Part shown: piece by piece, positions 1 to 6,993 of the stretch
Numbering within the stretch: the stretch's first letter is position 1
Layout of the letters: each line of letters begins with the position of its first letter
Assembly (NCBI GenBank): GCA_013042825.1
Contig: JABDPL010000144.1
Coordinates: forward strand, 1-8,521
Length of the DNA stretch: 8,521 nt
Direction of reading: 5' to 3'
DNA from: Flavobacteriaceae bacterium
GTDB taxonomy: Bacteria > Bacteroidota > Bacteroidia > Flavobacteriales > Flavobacteriaceae
The notes under the pieces: generated by a model
Seen by the model: the letters and a program-made list of their open reading frames with translations, nothing else
Databases searched by the model: none
Told to the model about the DNA's origin: nothing
Made by a program: the position numbers and the translations under genes

Positions 1-1476
1 AGCCAGTATTTCTGAAGCCGAAGCCGATAGCTCATTCACGAGTATCACAAGCGGGCCATCCCAAATGATTGAGCGGTCCCGATCTCTCAAGACCTCTTTA
101 GGTTCACCGGTACTTCTCACCTGAACCACAGGGCCTTCCTTGATGAATAATCCGGCCATGTCAACAACGGTCTTTAAAGATCCGCCGCCATTATTTCTTA
201 AATCCAGAACAAGGCCTTCCATGCCCCTGGCCTTCAAACGTTCAATTTCTTTTTTTACATCACTGGCCGCATTCCGGCTGTCATAATCATTGAAATCGAC
301 ATAGAATTTCGGCAGGTTGATAACACCATAAGTCTTATCTTCTTTTTTTACAATCGACGATTTCGCATAGGTCTCTTCAAGTTCGACGATATCGCGGGTA
401 ATTGTGAGTTCTTCAACCGTACCGTCAACCTTTTTCAGTGTCAGGATCACATTTGTCCCTTCCGGACCCTTGATAAGCTTAACCGCATCATCCAGTCGCA
501 TACCGACAATGCTAACGGCTTCTTCTTCATCTTCCTGGCGTACTTTCAGGATCTGATCGCCTACCTCCAACTTATCCTGTCTCCAGGCCGGACCCCCCGA
601 TATGATCTCATTCACAATTATATTATCCATGCGCTTCTGAAGTCGGGCTCCGATTCCACGGTAATTTCCCGACATGGCAACATCGAAACGATCCTTGTCT
701 TCGGGTGCAAAATAGAATGTATGCGGGTCGAATTCCTCAACCACCGCATTGATATATACCGAGAACCAGTCCTTACGCTGACGGTCATCTATAAAGTCAT
801 ATAATTCATCAAGTGAACGCATGGTAGCTTCACGTGCTTCCATTTCAATATCGGCAAGAGATTTCTTAACGATTGAACCTTCTTCAGGATTCAATGCCTT
901 TTCGCGCTCGGCTGAGGACATCTTCTCCAGGTTTTCCATGTCTCTTTCCTGTTCCTCTATGAGATCGTGATAATTCGCAATGCTCGAAAATTTCAACTGG
1001 TTCCTCCAACGCTCTCTGAGTTGTTTTTTATTCCTAACATAAGGCATGTTCTCATAATCGGTAGAAAAGGTCTCATCGGCAGCGTAGTCGAACGGATTTT
1101 CCAGGATTTCCTGGTAAATGGTTTTAGAGTCTTCAATACGCTGTAATAGGCGCTCATGGGTCAGGTTAAAAAAACTGAGGTCATAATTCATCAACTGATC
1201 ATCGATCTCGTACTTATATTTTTCGAATTCCTTGATGTCGGAGGCGAAGAAATAACGCTTAAACGGGTCGAGCTGTTCCAGGTAATCGTTAAAGACCCCT
1301 TCAGAAAATGTATCATCCATATTCTTAGGATCAAAATGACCTTGTTCGAGTACATAGGTGATCAATTGAACCAGGAGTTTGTCCTTATCTGAATTCTCGA
1401 ATGTTTTTGCGGTAAAACTGCAGGATGCAAAAGCAAAAAGCAGGGTAAGTAGTAAAATATTAAATTTCCTTTTCAT
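1..1476 (-). CDS. prc: Carboxy-terminal processing (tail-specific) protease, lipoprotein, C-terminus cut by window edge
   Basis: S41A serine protease that degrades or trims envelope proteins from their C-termini in the periplasm. The frame is open for 492 codons from the ATG at 1476 and runs off the window. Residues 1-19 form a lipoprotein signal ending FASC, with lipidated Cys19 (the -3 residue is Phe, a loose lipobox). Residues about 25-265 are the helical N-terminal region typical of Prc. The PDZ domain begins near FDVAMSGNYRGIGARL (about residues 265-280) and ends near 350. The protease core follows, with VLDLRNNGGG (about 423-432) and NELSASASEILA (481-492). By alignment from memory with E. 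coli Prc (Ser430/Lys455), the nucleophile should be Ser486 (codon 21-19); the partner lysine would fall about 25 residues later, outside the window. Family members have roughly 680-720 residues, so about 200 are missing. It is divergent from surE. The identification is firm; the lipid anchor is inferred. Confidence 0.95.
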   Translation of the reverse strand, partial: MKRKFNILLLTLLFAFASCSFTAKTFENSDKDKLLVQLITYVLEQGHFDPKNMDDTFSEGVFNDYLEQLDPFKRYFFASDIKEFEKYKYEIDDQLMNYDLSFFNLTHERLLQRIEDSKTIYQEILENPFDYAADETFSTDYENMPYVRNKKQLRERWRNQLKFSSIANYHDLIEEQERDMENLEKMSSAEREKALNPEEGSIVKKSLADIEMEAREATMRSLDELYDFIDDRQRKDWFSVYINAVVEEFDPHTFYFAPEDKDRFDVAMSGNYRGIGARLQKRMDNIIVNEIISGGPAWRQDKLEVGDQILKVRQEDEEEAVSIVGMRLDDAVKLIKGPEGTNVILTLKKVDGTVEELTITRDIVELEETYAKSSIVKKEDKTYGVINLPKFYVDFNDYDSRNAASDVKKEIERLKARGMEGLVLDLRNNGGGSLKTVVDMAGLFIKEGPVVQVRSTGEPKEVLRDRDRSIIWDGPLVILVNELSASASEILA

Positions 1477-1563
1477 CTTCTAAGTTCTTAGTAAGTTCCA
1501 GCAACTAAAATCGTCCTAATTTAAAGAAAATATCATGCCAAAATCTAGTGATGTTACTAATTT

Positions 1564-1589
1564 TTTGTTAAACGGCCTAATTTAACAAA
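1564..1589. promoter_or_regulatory. Perfect 9-bp inverted repeat in the prc/surE divergent region, candidate operator
   Basis: TTTGTTAAA (1564-1572) and TTTAACAAA (1581-1589) are exact reverse complements separated by the 8-base spacer CGGCCTAA. The dyad ends seven bases before the -7 box facing surE, so it covers the place where a -33 element would sit, and no good -33 sequence is seen there. This fits a binding site for a dimeric regulator, either blocking the surE promoter or compensating for its weak -33. Neither arm is followed by a proper T-tract at the right distance, so a terminator is less likely. The function is inferred; the repeat itself is certain. Confidence 0.5.
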
Positions 1590-1596
1590 CTATTGG

Positions 1597-1604
1597 TACT
1601 TTTG
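1597..1604 (+). promoter_or_regulatory. Bacteroidota-type -7 promoter box for the surE-comEC run
   Basis: TACTTTTG matches the Bacteroidota -7 consensus TAnnTTTG exactly. A TTTG lies upstream at 1564-1567, but the gap of 29 bases is longer than the usual 19-23, so the -33 element is weak or missing. Transcription would begin near 1610-1612, about ten bases before the surE ATG, giving a very short leader. Prc on the other strand has only an imperfect candidate, TAGATTTTG (complement of 1539-1547), with one base too many in the spacer. The rest of 1477-1621 is AT-rich and holds no gene that I can support. Confidence 0.5.
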
Positions 1605-1621
1605 TGGCTGTAAACCGCAAT

Positions 1622-2401
1622 ATGATGCCCGAAAGACCCTTAATTTTAGTAACAAACGATGATGGTATAACCGCCCCCGGAATTCGGACCCTGATCCGGC
1701 TAATGAATGCCATTGGTGAGGTGGTTGTCGTCGCGCCCGACAGTCCGCAAAGCGGCATGGGCCATGCCATAACAGTAAACACAACCCTACAGGTCAAGAA
1801 AGAACGTGTTGATGATGGCCCCCAGCTCGAATACAGCACCTCGGGAACGCCTGCAGACTGCGTTAAACTGGCAAAGCATGAGATTCTTGATCGCATACCC
1901 GATCTCTGTGTTTCCGGAATAAACCACGGTTCAAATTCTTCTATAAATGTGATCTATTCAGGTACCATGAGTGCTGCCATTGAAGCTGGAATTGAAGGCA
2001 TACCGGCAATAGGTTTTTCATTATGCGATTATAACTGGGATGCCGATTTCGAACCTGTTGAAGAATATGTCACTTCAATCGTAACCCAGGTACTTGATAA
2101 AGGCCTTCCAAAAGGTGTTATCCTGAATGTGAATTTTCCGGATATGCCTGATGGCCAAATCAGGGGCCTGAAGATCTGTCGCCAGGCCCGGGCAAACTGG
2201 GTTGAGGAATTCGATAAAAGGAGAAATCCGCAGGGCAAGGAATATTATTGGTTAACGGGTAAATTCGTTACTGAAGATGATGGAAGCGACTCCGATGAGT
2301 GGGCTTTACGAAATGGCTATGCCTCGGTTGTTCCTATAACATTTGATCTAACGGCACACGAACACATTCAAGAATTAAAGTCCTGGGGAATTCATGGCTA
2401 A
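1622..2401 (+). CDS. surE: 5'/3'-nucleotidase SurE
   Basis: Metal-dependent phosphatase that hydrolyses nucleoside 5'- and 3'-monophosphates (and, in E. coli, short polyphosphate); cytoplasmic. The protein has 259 residues, normal for the family. Visible motifs, numbered from ATG 1622: TNDDG (11-15) with metal ligands Asp13 and Asp14; the SGMGHAIT loop with Ser44; SGTPADCVKLA; and SGINHGSN with Asn101, followed by YSGTMSAAIE. These match the Asp8/Asp9/Ser39/Asn92 set of E. coli SurE. An in-frame GTG at 1604 would add six residues, but it begins on the last base of the -7 box, so ATG 1622 (or ATG 1625, the next codon) is preferred. No Shine-Dalgarno site is visible. The 3' end overlaps the next gene by 8 bases, which suggests translational coupling. 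The function is well supported; its link to the envelope genes downstream is only positional. Confidence 0.95.
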   Translation: MMPERPLILVTNDDGITAPGIRTLIRLMNAIGEVVVVAPDSPQSGMGHAITVNTTLQVKKERVDDGPQLEYSTSGTPADCVKLAKHEILDRIPDLCVSGINHGSNSSINVIYSGTMSAAIEAGIEGIPAIGFSLCDYNWDADFEPVEEYVTSIVTQVLDKGLPKGVILNVNFPDMPDGQIRGLKICRQARANWVEEFDKRRNPQGKEYYWLTGKFVTEDDGSDSDEWALRNGYASVVPITFDLTAHEHIQELKSWGIHG

Positions 2402-2675
2402 GAAGCAGGTATTAATCGGATTAGTGATAGGTTTGATAGCAAATGCCTTTGGCTTGTTCCTTGCCACTACCCTACTAGGCCGTGGAGATGATTTCATTAC
2501 GGTCATTAAGGCCGCACAGACCGAAGGATTTCTGGGCAAGCTTATCAGTCTCGGCGCTATTCTAAATTTGATCGTATTTTTTGTTTTTATCAAGAAGAAA
2601 CAGGATTATAAAGCACGTGGGGTATTACTTGCCACCATACTTGTTGCAATTCTTACCTTTGTAATCAAGTTATAA
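2394..2675 (+). CDS. Small three-helix membrane protein of unknown function between surE and lpxB
   Basis: A 93-residue protein whose ATG overlaps the last 8 bases of surE. Three hydrophobic segments are visible: about 6-28 (after MAKKQ), 46-66 (ending before KKKQDYK) and 75-91. The loop between the first two, RGDDFITVIKAAQTEG (30-45), is polar with amphipathic character. The positive-inside rule puts KKKQDYKAR (67-75) in the cytoplasm, and the lysines at 3-4 also suggest a cytoplasmic N-terminus; with three helices these are only partly compatible, so the topology is uncertain. I recognise no catalytic motif and know no function, although small membrane proteins at this position recur in flavobacterial surE-lpxB loci as I remember them. 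Coupling to surE and a 6-base gap to lpxB indicate that it is a real, co-expressed gene. A role near lipid A synthesis or the inner membrane is a guess from position. Confidence 0.85.
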   Translation: MAKKQVLIGLVIGLIANAFGLFLATTLLGRGDDFITVIKAAQTEGFLGKLISLGAILNLIVFFVFIKKKQDYKARGVLLATILVAILTFVIKL

Positions 2676-2681
2676 ACCGTC

Positions 2682-3797
2682 GTGAAGTATTATATCATTG
2701 CAGGAGAAGCCTCAGGGGATCTGCACGGTTCCAATCTGATCAAAGCGTTGCAGAAGCAGGACGTCAATGCCGATTTTCGTATTTGGGGCGGAGAACTCAT
2801 GGAGAACAGCGGTGCATTCCTGGTAAAACATTACCGGGACCTCGCCTTTATGGGCTTTCTTGAGGTCTTATTGAATCTTCACAAAATACTCCGGAATCTG
2901 TCTTTCTGTAAAAAGGATATCAGGACTTATGATCCCGATGTTATCATTTTTATCGATTACCCCGGATTTAATCTTCGCATTGCCAAATGGGCCAGGAAAC
3001 ACGGTTTTAAAACGCATTACTATATCTCACCTCAATTATGGGCCTGGAAAGAAAACAGGATCAAGGCAATCAAGCGCGATATCGATAAGATGTATGTGAT
3101 CCTGCCTTTCGAAAAGACCTTCTATGAAGACAAACATGGCTACGCTGTTGAATTTGTCGGGCATCCGCTCATCGATGCTATCTCGGATCGTAAACCTGTT
3201 GACGAATATCAATTCAGGGCCGAAAATGAACTTAGCGATAAACCTATCATTGCCATTCTGCCCGGGAGCCGAAAGCAAGAGATACGCAAGATGCTAAAGG
3301 TCATGCTGAGTATAGTGGATCATTTTCCCGATCAGCAGTTCGTTATTGCCGGAGCACCTGGAATAAACAACAGCTTTTATGATCAATTCATGACGAATGC
3401 CCAGGTTCATTTTGTGAGTAACCTCACCTATGACCTGCTCAGTGTATCTACTGCTGCACTGGTGACCTCAGGTACGGCTACACTGGAAACCGGACTGTTC
3501 AAAGTACCCCAGGTAGTCTGTTATAAAGGCAGTTGGTTGTCGTATCAGATCGGTAAGCGACTGGTGAAGAATATCGAATATATCTCCCTGGTGAATTTGA
3601 TATTAAATAAGGCAGCCCTGACCGAACTCATTCAGAATGAATTCAATAGCTTAAGATTAAAACAAGAACTCGAACTGCTCTTAGATGATTATGAACGAAC
3701 AAAATTCTTCCTCAACTATTATGACCTGGAAAAAATACTGGGTGGTCGTGGTGCAAGTGAAAAAGTTGCAAAATTGATCTTTAAGGCCTTAAATTAG
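2682..3797 (+). CDS. lpxB: Lipid-A-disaccharide synthase LpxB
   Basis: GT19-family glycosyltransferase that joins UDP-2,3-diacylglucosamine and lipid X to form the lipid A disaccharide at the inner membrane face. The protein has 371 residues against about 380 in E. coli. Motifs in order: AGEASGDLHG (7-16); WGGELM (35-40); MGFLEVL (57-63); IDYPGFNLR (91-99) with Asp92 in the place of the conserved catalytic aspartate; YISPQLWAWK (114-123); LPFEKTFY near 141-148; FVGHPLID near 160; LPGSR near 193; and SGTATLETGLFKVPQVV near 263-279, the donor-binding region. The start is a GTG six bases after the previous stop. The AGEASGDLHG motif begins at residue 7 and no upstream alternative exists, so the GTG is well supported even though no Shine-Dalgarno site is seen. 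Its presence implies an LPS- or lipid A-containing outer membrane. Confidence 0.97.
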   Translation: MKYYIIAGEASGDLHGSNLIKALQKQDVNADFRIWGGELMENSGAFLVKHYRDLAFMGFLEVLLNLHKILRNLSFCKKDIRTYDPDVIIFIDYPGFNLRIAKWARKHGFKTHYYISPQLWAWKENRIKAIKRDIDKMYVILPFEKTFYEDKHGYAVEFVGHPLIDAISDRKPVDEYQFRAENELSDKPIIAILPGSRKQEIRKMLKVMLSIVDHFPDQQFVIAGAPGINNSFYDQFMTNAQVHFVSNLTYDLLSVSTAALVTSGTATLETGLFKVPQVVCYKGSWLSYQIGKRLVKNIEYISLVNLILNKAALTELIQNEFNSLRLKQELELLLDDYERTKFFLNYYDLEKILGGRGASEKVAKLIFKALN

Positions 3798-3813
3798 AGG
3801 ACAAATCTCAACC

Positions 3814-4308
3814 ATGAATCGAATTATCGGATTGTTAACCGTGCTGATGTTATTTTTAACAGGCTGCAAGTCTTCGAAAAACACCATTGTAACAACCAAT
3901 AAACACAAATCTCATCGTACTGAAAACCACACGGCTAATACCGTGGTCAGGCATGCCTTGAATTTTGAAGGTGTCCGGTATAAATATGGAGGCACAACCA
4001 AAAGAGGGATGGATTGTTCCGGACTCATTTACGTGTCGTTTAAGGAAGCAAGCGTCGAACTGCCTCGGATTTCGAGAGACATGGCCAGACGTGGTATACA
4101 GATTAACAGATCTGAGGTCCAGGCTGGTGACCTGTTATTTTTTAGGACGAATAAACGGCGGAAGAACATCAACCATGTCGGCCTTGTCACCAATACCCGC
4201 GGAACTATCACATTTATTCATTCAACTACCACCAGAGGGGTAATAACCTCATCACTGAATGAGGACTATTGGAAAAAAGCCTTCGTAGAAGCCCGTCGGG
4301 TTTTATAG
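3814..4308 (+). CDS. NlpC/P60 (C40) peptidoglycan endopeptidase lipoprotein, MepS-like
   Basis: A 164-residue lipoprotein predicted to cut peptide bonds in the cell wall. The signal sequence ends LTGC, with lipidated Cys18. A short Lys/His/Thr-rich linker (19-45) leads to the NlpC/P60 domain: YKYGGTTKRGMDCSGL with nucleophile Cys68, GDLLFF (105-110), NHVGLV with His121, and FIHSTT with His136 as the third catalytic residue. The end, SSLNEDYWKKAFVEARRVL, closely resembles the C-terminus of E. coli MepS (Spr) as I remember it, and the Cys-His-His spacing is similar, so a MepS-type crosslink-cleaving DD-endopeptidase is the best guess; other C40 specificities cannot be excluded. A GAGG lies at 3797-3800, starting on the last base of the lpxB stop, but 13 bases ahead of the ATG, too far for a good ribosome site. 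The gap to lpxB is 16 bases. Confidence 0.93.
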   Translation: MNRIIGLLTVLMLFLTGCKSSKNTIVTTNKHKSHRTENHTANTVVRHALNFEGVRYKYGGTTKRGMDCSGLIYVSFKEASVELPRISRDMARRGIQINRSEVQAGDLLFFRTNKRRKNINHVGLVTNTRGTITFIHSTTTRGVITSSLNEDYWKKAFVEARRVL

Positions 4309-4323
4309 AATATTTACTATATT

Positions 4324-4351
4324 GCATTATAGAGAAAATAATCTATAATGC
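4324..4351 (+). promoter_or_regulatory. Perfect 10-bp hairpin covering the comEC start codon
   Basis: GCATTATAGA (4324-4333) and TCTATAATGC (4342-4351) are exact reverse complements with an 8-base loop GAAAATAA. The ATG of comEC (4348-4350) lies within the right arm, so in the mRNA the start codon would be paired. A further U-G wobble (4323/4352) could extend the stem. No U-tract follows, which argues against an intrinsic terminator. The hairpin may lower or gate comEC translation, or as DNA it may bind a dimeric protein. The repeat is certain; the role is inferred. Confidence 0.6.
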
Positions 4352-6387
4352 GCGTACATGTTCTTAGGTATCCTCTTGTTCGATTAACCTGCTTTCTGAT
4401 TACAGGAATCACTATCGCGCGTTTTATCCAAATCAGAATTGTACATGTAATCATGCTTAGCTGCATTTTAGCCATCGGCTTTGCACTTTTGAATTCGTGG
4501 CTTCAGAGAACCATTTATACCAGTATTCTTCCTGATATCCTTATTGCCCTATGCTTTATTGCCTTGGGGGTATTCATCCATAAGATTCATGATCACAGGA
4601 ATCATAACAGGCATTATTCACATGTTTTAAAACCTGAAAACCAGTTTTCCATAATGGAGTTAGAGGTATATTCCCGTTTAAAACCCGGTCGCTTTCATGA
4701 TCGATATGTAGTTCGACTAATAAATATCGATAGCAACAAGACCTTCGGAAAGAGCCTGCTGCTCGTGACACGGGACAGTTCTTGTATATCATTGTCCACG
4801 GCTGAACGTTTCCGGTTGATTTCCAGGATCGGAACTATTCCCGGGCCGAAAAACCCACATCAATTCAACTACAGATCGTATATGGCATTACACCAGGTAT
4901 ACAGCCAGATTGAAACCTCAGCTTTGTATTTAAAGCGTCTGCCCGCTAGCGGATCCGGATTGCGGTCAATGGCCGCTTCCCTCAAGGACAAGGTGCATGA
5001 GCAACTTATAAAATATGAATTCAGTACAGACGTCTACGCGGTTATATCGGCTTTGCTATTGGGAGAAAGACAGGGCATGTCTGAAGATATTCGTGAATCC
5101 TATGAACGGGCCGGTGCCATACACATGCTGGCAATCTCCGGGCTGCATGTGGGGATTGTTCTAATGATCCTTCAATATGTATTAAGACCACTGGAATGGC
5201 TTAATCGAGGCCATACTGTGAAAATGATCCTGGTCGTCACAGCACTTTGGTTTTATGCGCTTATCGCAGGCTTATCGGCATCTGTGATCCGTGCGGTTAC
5301 CATGTTCAGTATTCTTGCCATTGCACTTAACCTACGCAGGCGGACCAACATATATAATACAGTCTTCATTTCTATTTTCGTCCTGCTTCTTATCCGACCT
5401 AATTATCTTTTCGATGTGGGTTTTCAATTGAGTTACGCTGCTGTGCTCGGCATAGTATCCCTTGAACCGCTTATCCGCTCTATATGGCGACCACGTTACA
5501 AACTATTTAATTTTTATTGGCGGGTATTTACCGTAAGTTGTGCTGCCCAGCTTGGGGTATTGCCCTTATCGCTCTTTTATTTTCACCAATTCCCGGGATT
5601 GTTCTTTGTTTCAAACCTCGTCGTTTTACCAGCATTGGGTTGTATACTGGGCTTTGGCATCCTGATCATTATCCTTGCAGTGACCGCAAAACTTCCGGAA
5701 TGGCTTGCATATGGATATGGAGCAATTATTGAACACCTTAACCTGTTCATTGAATGGGTATCTGAACAAGAAGGATTCATCCTTGACGGAATCAGTTTCG
5801 GGCTGGAGGCTGTGTGCGCTTATTATCTTTTGTTTTTACTTTTTCTGAATCTTAACCACCGGAAATCATTCCAAAATGTGCTATTGATTTTCCTGGCGGT
5901 TATAGGGATTCAGGCCCGGACCATAATAAATTTCAGTAAGCAGAACAGGTCATTTATGGTTTTTCACAAGTCCCGATACAGCATAATTGGCTGGCAGTCG
6001 AACCAGCTGTTGGAAGTACATCACAACATCAATTCCAATACGATCGAAAAGCAAGGAATCGTTTTAGATTATAAAATCGGCGCTAACATTGAAGACTTGC
6101 GTTCAGACCGTATTCAGAATTTTTATTCCATAGCCGATCATCGATTACTCGTTATAGACAGTGCAGGGATTTATGATCTGCAGGACATCAATCCGGACTT
6201 GATCCTTCTTAGGGGTTCTCCCCAGGTGAATCTCAACCGGTTAATAGATCGTCTCAATCCTGATCTTATCATAAGCGACGGTAGTAATTACAGGTCTTAC
6301 CAGGACAGGTGGGAAGCCAGTTGCCGGGTAAAAAAAATCCCTTTCCACCGAACCGATAAAAAGGGAGCTTTTATAATGTCTTACTGA
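4348..6387 (+). CDS. comEC: ComEC/Rec2 family DNA-uptake channel protein
   Basis: Polytopic inner-membrane protein that passes single-stranded DNA into the cytoplasm during natural transformation. The protein has 679 residues. Hydrophobic helices fill about 10-80; a soluble OB-fold-like region (DUF4131 type, about 95-200) contains GPKNPHQFNYRSYM. The ComEC competence domain follows, with ALLLGERQGMS (about 235-245), RAGAIHMLAISGLHVGIV (about 254-271) and many membrane helices up to about 525, including GFQLSYAAVLGIVSLEPLI. The C-terminal 150 residues keep the shape of the usual metallo-beta-lactamase-like domain (ILLRGSPQVNLNRLIDRL, PDLIISDG, HRTDKKGAFIMSY) but lack an HxHxDH metal site, so no nuclease activity is expected from it. 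The ATG at 4348 is the only sensible start; it is buried in a hairpin. It is the last gene of the run and stops 5 bases from the convergent thioredoxin gene. Whether this strain is naturally transformable cannot be judged here. Confidence 0.95.
   Translation: MRVHVLRYPLVRLTCFLITGITIARFIQIRIVHVIMLSCILAIGFALLNSWLQRTIYTSILPDILIALCFIALGVFIHKIHDHRNHNRHYSHVLKPENQFSIMELEVYSRLKPGRFHDRYVVRLINIDSNKTFGKSLLLVTRDSSCISLSTAERFRLISRIGTIPGPKNPHQFNYRSYMALHQVYSQIETSALYLKRLPASGSGLRSMAASLKDKVHEQLIKYEFSTDVYAVISALLLGERQGMSEDIRESYERAGAIHMLAISGLHVGIVLMILQYVLRPLEWLNRGHTVKMILVVTALWFYALIAGLSASVIRAVTMFSILAIALNLRRRTNIYNTVFISIFVLLLIRPNYLFDVGFQLSYAAVLGIVSLEPLIRSIWRPRYKLFNFYWRVFTVSCAAQLGVLPLSLFYFHQFPGLFFVSNLVVLPALGCILGFGILIIILAVTAKLPEWLAYGYGAIIEHLNLFIEWVSEQEGFILDGISFGLEAVCAYYLLFLLFLNLNHRKSFQNVLLIFLAVIGIQARTIINFSKQNRSFMVFHKSRYSIIGWQSNQLLEVHHNINSNTIEKQGIVLDYKIGANIEDLRSDRIQNFYSIADHRLLVIDSAGIYDLQDINPDLILLRGSPQVNLNRLIDRLNPDLIISDGSNYRSYQDRWEASCRVKKIPFHRTDKKGAFIMSY
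6330..6366 (-). terminator. Intrinsic terminator of the thioredoxin gene, inside the comEC 3' end
   Basis: Read on the minus strand, TCCCTTT (6366-6360) pairs with AAAGGGA (6344-6338) and is followed at once by eight T (6337-6330). The 15 bases between can pair further with wobbles (U-G, U-G, A-U, U-G, C-G, G-C), leaving a GUU loop. It begins 27 bases after the stop of the minus-strand thioredoxin gene, a typical spacing. The same bases encode comEC residues about 661-673. On the plus strand only GCTTTTATAATG follows the stem, so termination of comEC there would be weak. Confidence 0.65.
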
Positions 6388-6392
6388 ATCGA

Positions 6393-6941
6393 TTATTCTC
6401 CGGTCCATTCCGGTTTAAATGCCGTATAATACTCATCGAACGCCTCCTGGGTAGTCAAATCCTTGTGATGGTCGTTTTTAAATAGTTTCAGGTACAATTC
6501 CAATTGCTGCGGGGTTTTATATCCCCTGATGGGTGCCAGGAATTCCAGGTTTTCATCCAGGAAGACCATAGTAGGATAGGCACGAACACCGAAAAAGCGG
6601 GTCAATTCATGCACACTGTTCCTCTTGTTGGCCTTGGCCGGATCATAATTCGGATTCGAATAGGTCTTATTTTTGAAGGTGATCGTTTCATTGCCTTCGG
6701 CATTGAATTTCACCGCATAATAATGCTTATTGATGTAGTCGGCTACTTCTGCATTCTGGAAGGTCTTCTTGTCTAGCAATTTACATGGTCCGCACCAGTT
6801 GGTATAGACGTCCATAAAGATTTTCTTCGGACTCTTCTCTTGTAACTCTACTGCTTCCTCAAGGCTTACCCAATTGACTTTCTGGGCATTAACCGAAAGG
6901 GTTAAAAATACTGTAACGATAAGGGCTAATACTTTGTTCAT
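6393..6941 (-). CDS. Secreted thioredoxin-fold protein with a CGPC active site
   Basis: A 182-residue periplasmic protein predicted to perform thiol-disulfide exchange. Residues 1-19 form a Sec signal peptide (MNKVLALIVTVFLTLSVNA) with cleavage likely after NA, before QKVNW. The thioredoxin fold carries FMDVYTNWCGPCK, with Cys50 and Cys53, and the cis-proline motif RAYPTMVFLD with Pro123. About 25 extra residues between the active site and the cis-proline (KNKTYSNPNYDPAKANKRN, about 90-108) are longer than in classical thioredoxin and resemble the Thioredoxin_7/DUF255-like group common in Bacteroidota. An upstream in-frame TTG at 6947 would add only two residues; ATG 6941 gives a proper signal peptide start. 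It is convergent with comEC. No clear promoter is visible between 6942 and the terminator at 6994-7020: TAATTTG lies too close to the ATG. The reductant partner and substrate are unknown. Confidence 0.9.
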   Translation of the reverse strand: MNKVLALIVTVFLTLSVNAQKVNWVSLEEAVELQEKSPKKIFMDVYTNWCGPCKLLDKKTFQNAEVADYINKHYYAVKFNAEGNETITFKNKTYSNPNYDPAKANKRNSVHELTRFFGVRAYPTMVFLDENLEFLAPIRGYKTPQQLELYLKLFKNDHHKDLTTQEAFDEYYTAFKPEWTGE

Positions 6942-6993
6942 GATCAAATTATTTAAATCTCTGTTCTATTTGAACCAAAAATCGTTCCTAAAA

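Noticed and set aside
1156..1392. 78-codon plus-strand open frame antisense to prc
   Set aside because: It lies entirely within the confidently assigned protease gene, has no recognisable domain, and reads as a shadow of the real frame.
1480..1497. Short palindrome CTAAGTTCTTAG and a TAAGTTC direct repeat just upstream of the prc ATG
   Set aside because: Arms of 5 bases with a 2-base gap and a 7-base repeat in AT-rich DNA are expected by chance.
6401..6418. CCGG-CCGG repeat followed by TTTAAAT as a comEC terminator
   Set aside because: A 4-bp stem with a broken T-run is too weak; no convincing comEC terminator is visible.
6504..6776. 90-codon plus-strand open frame antisense to the thioredoxin gene
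   Set aside because: It is fully inside a gene with clear active-site motifs; its composition looks like a reverse-strand shadow.
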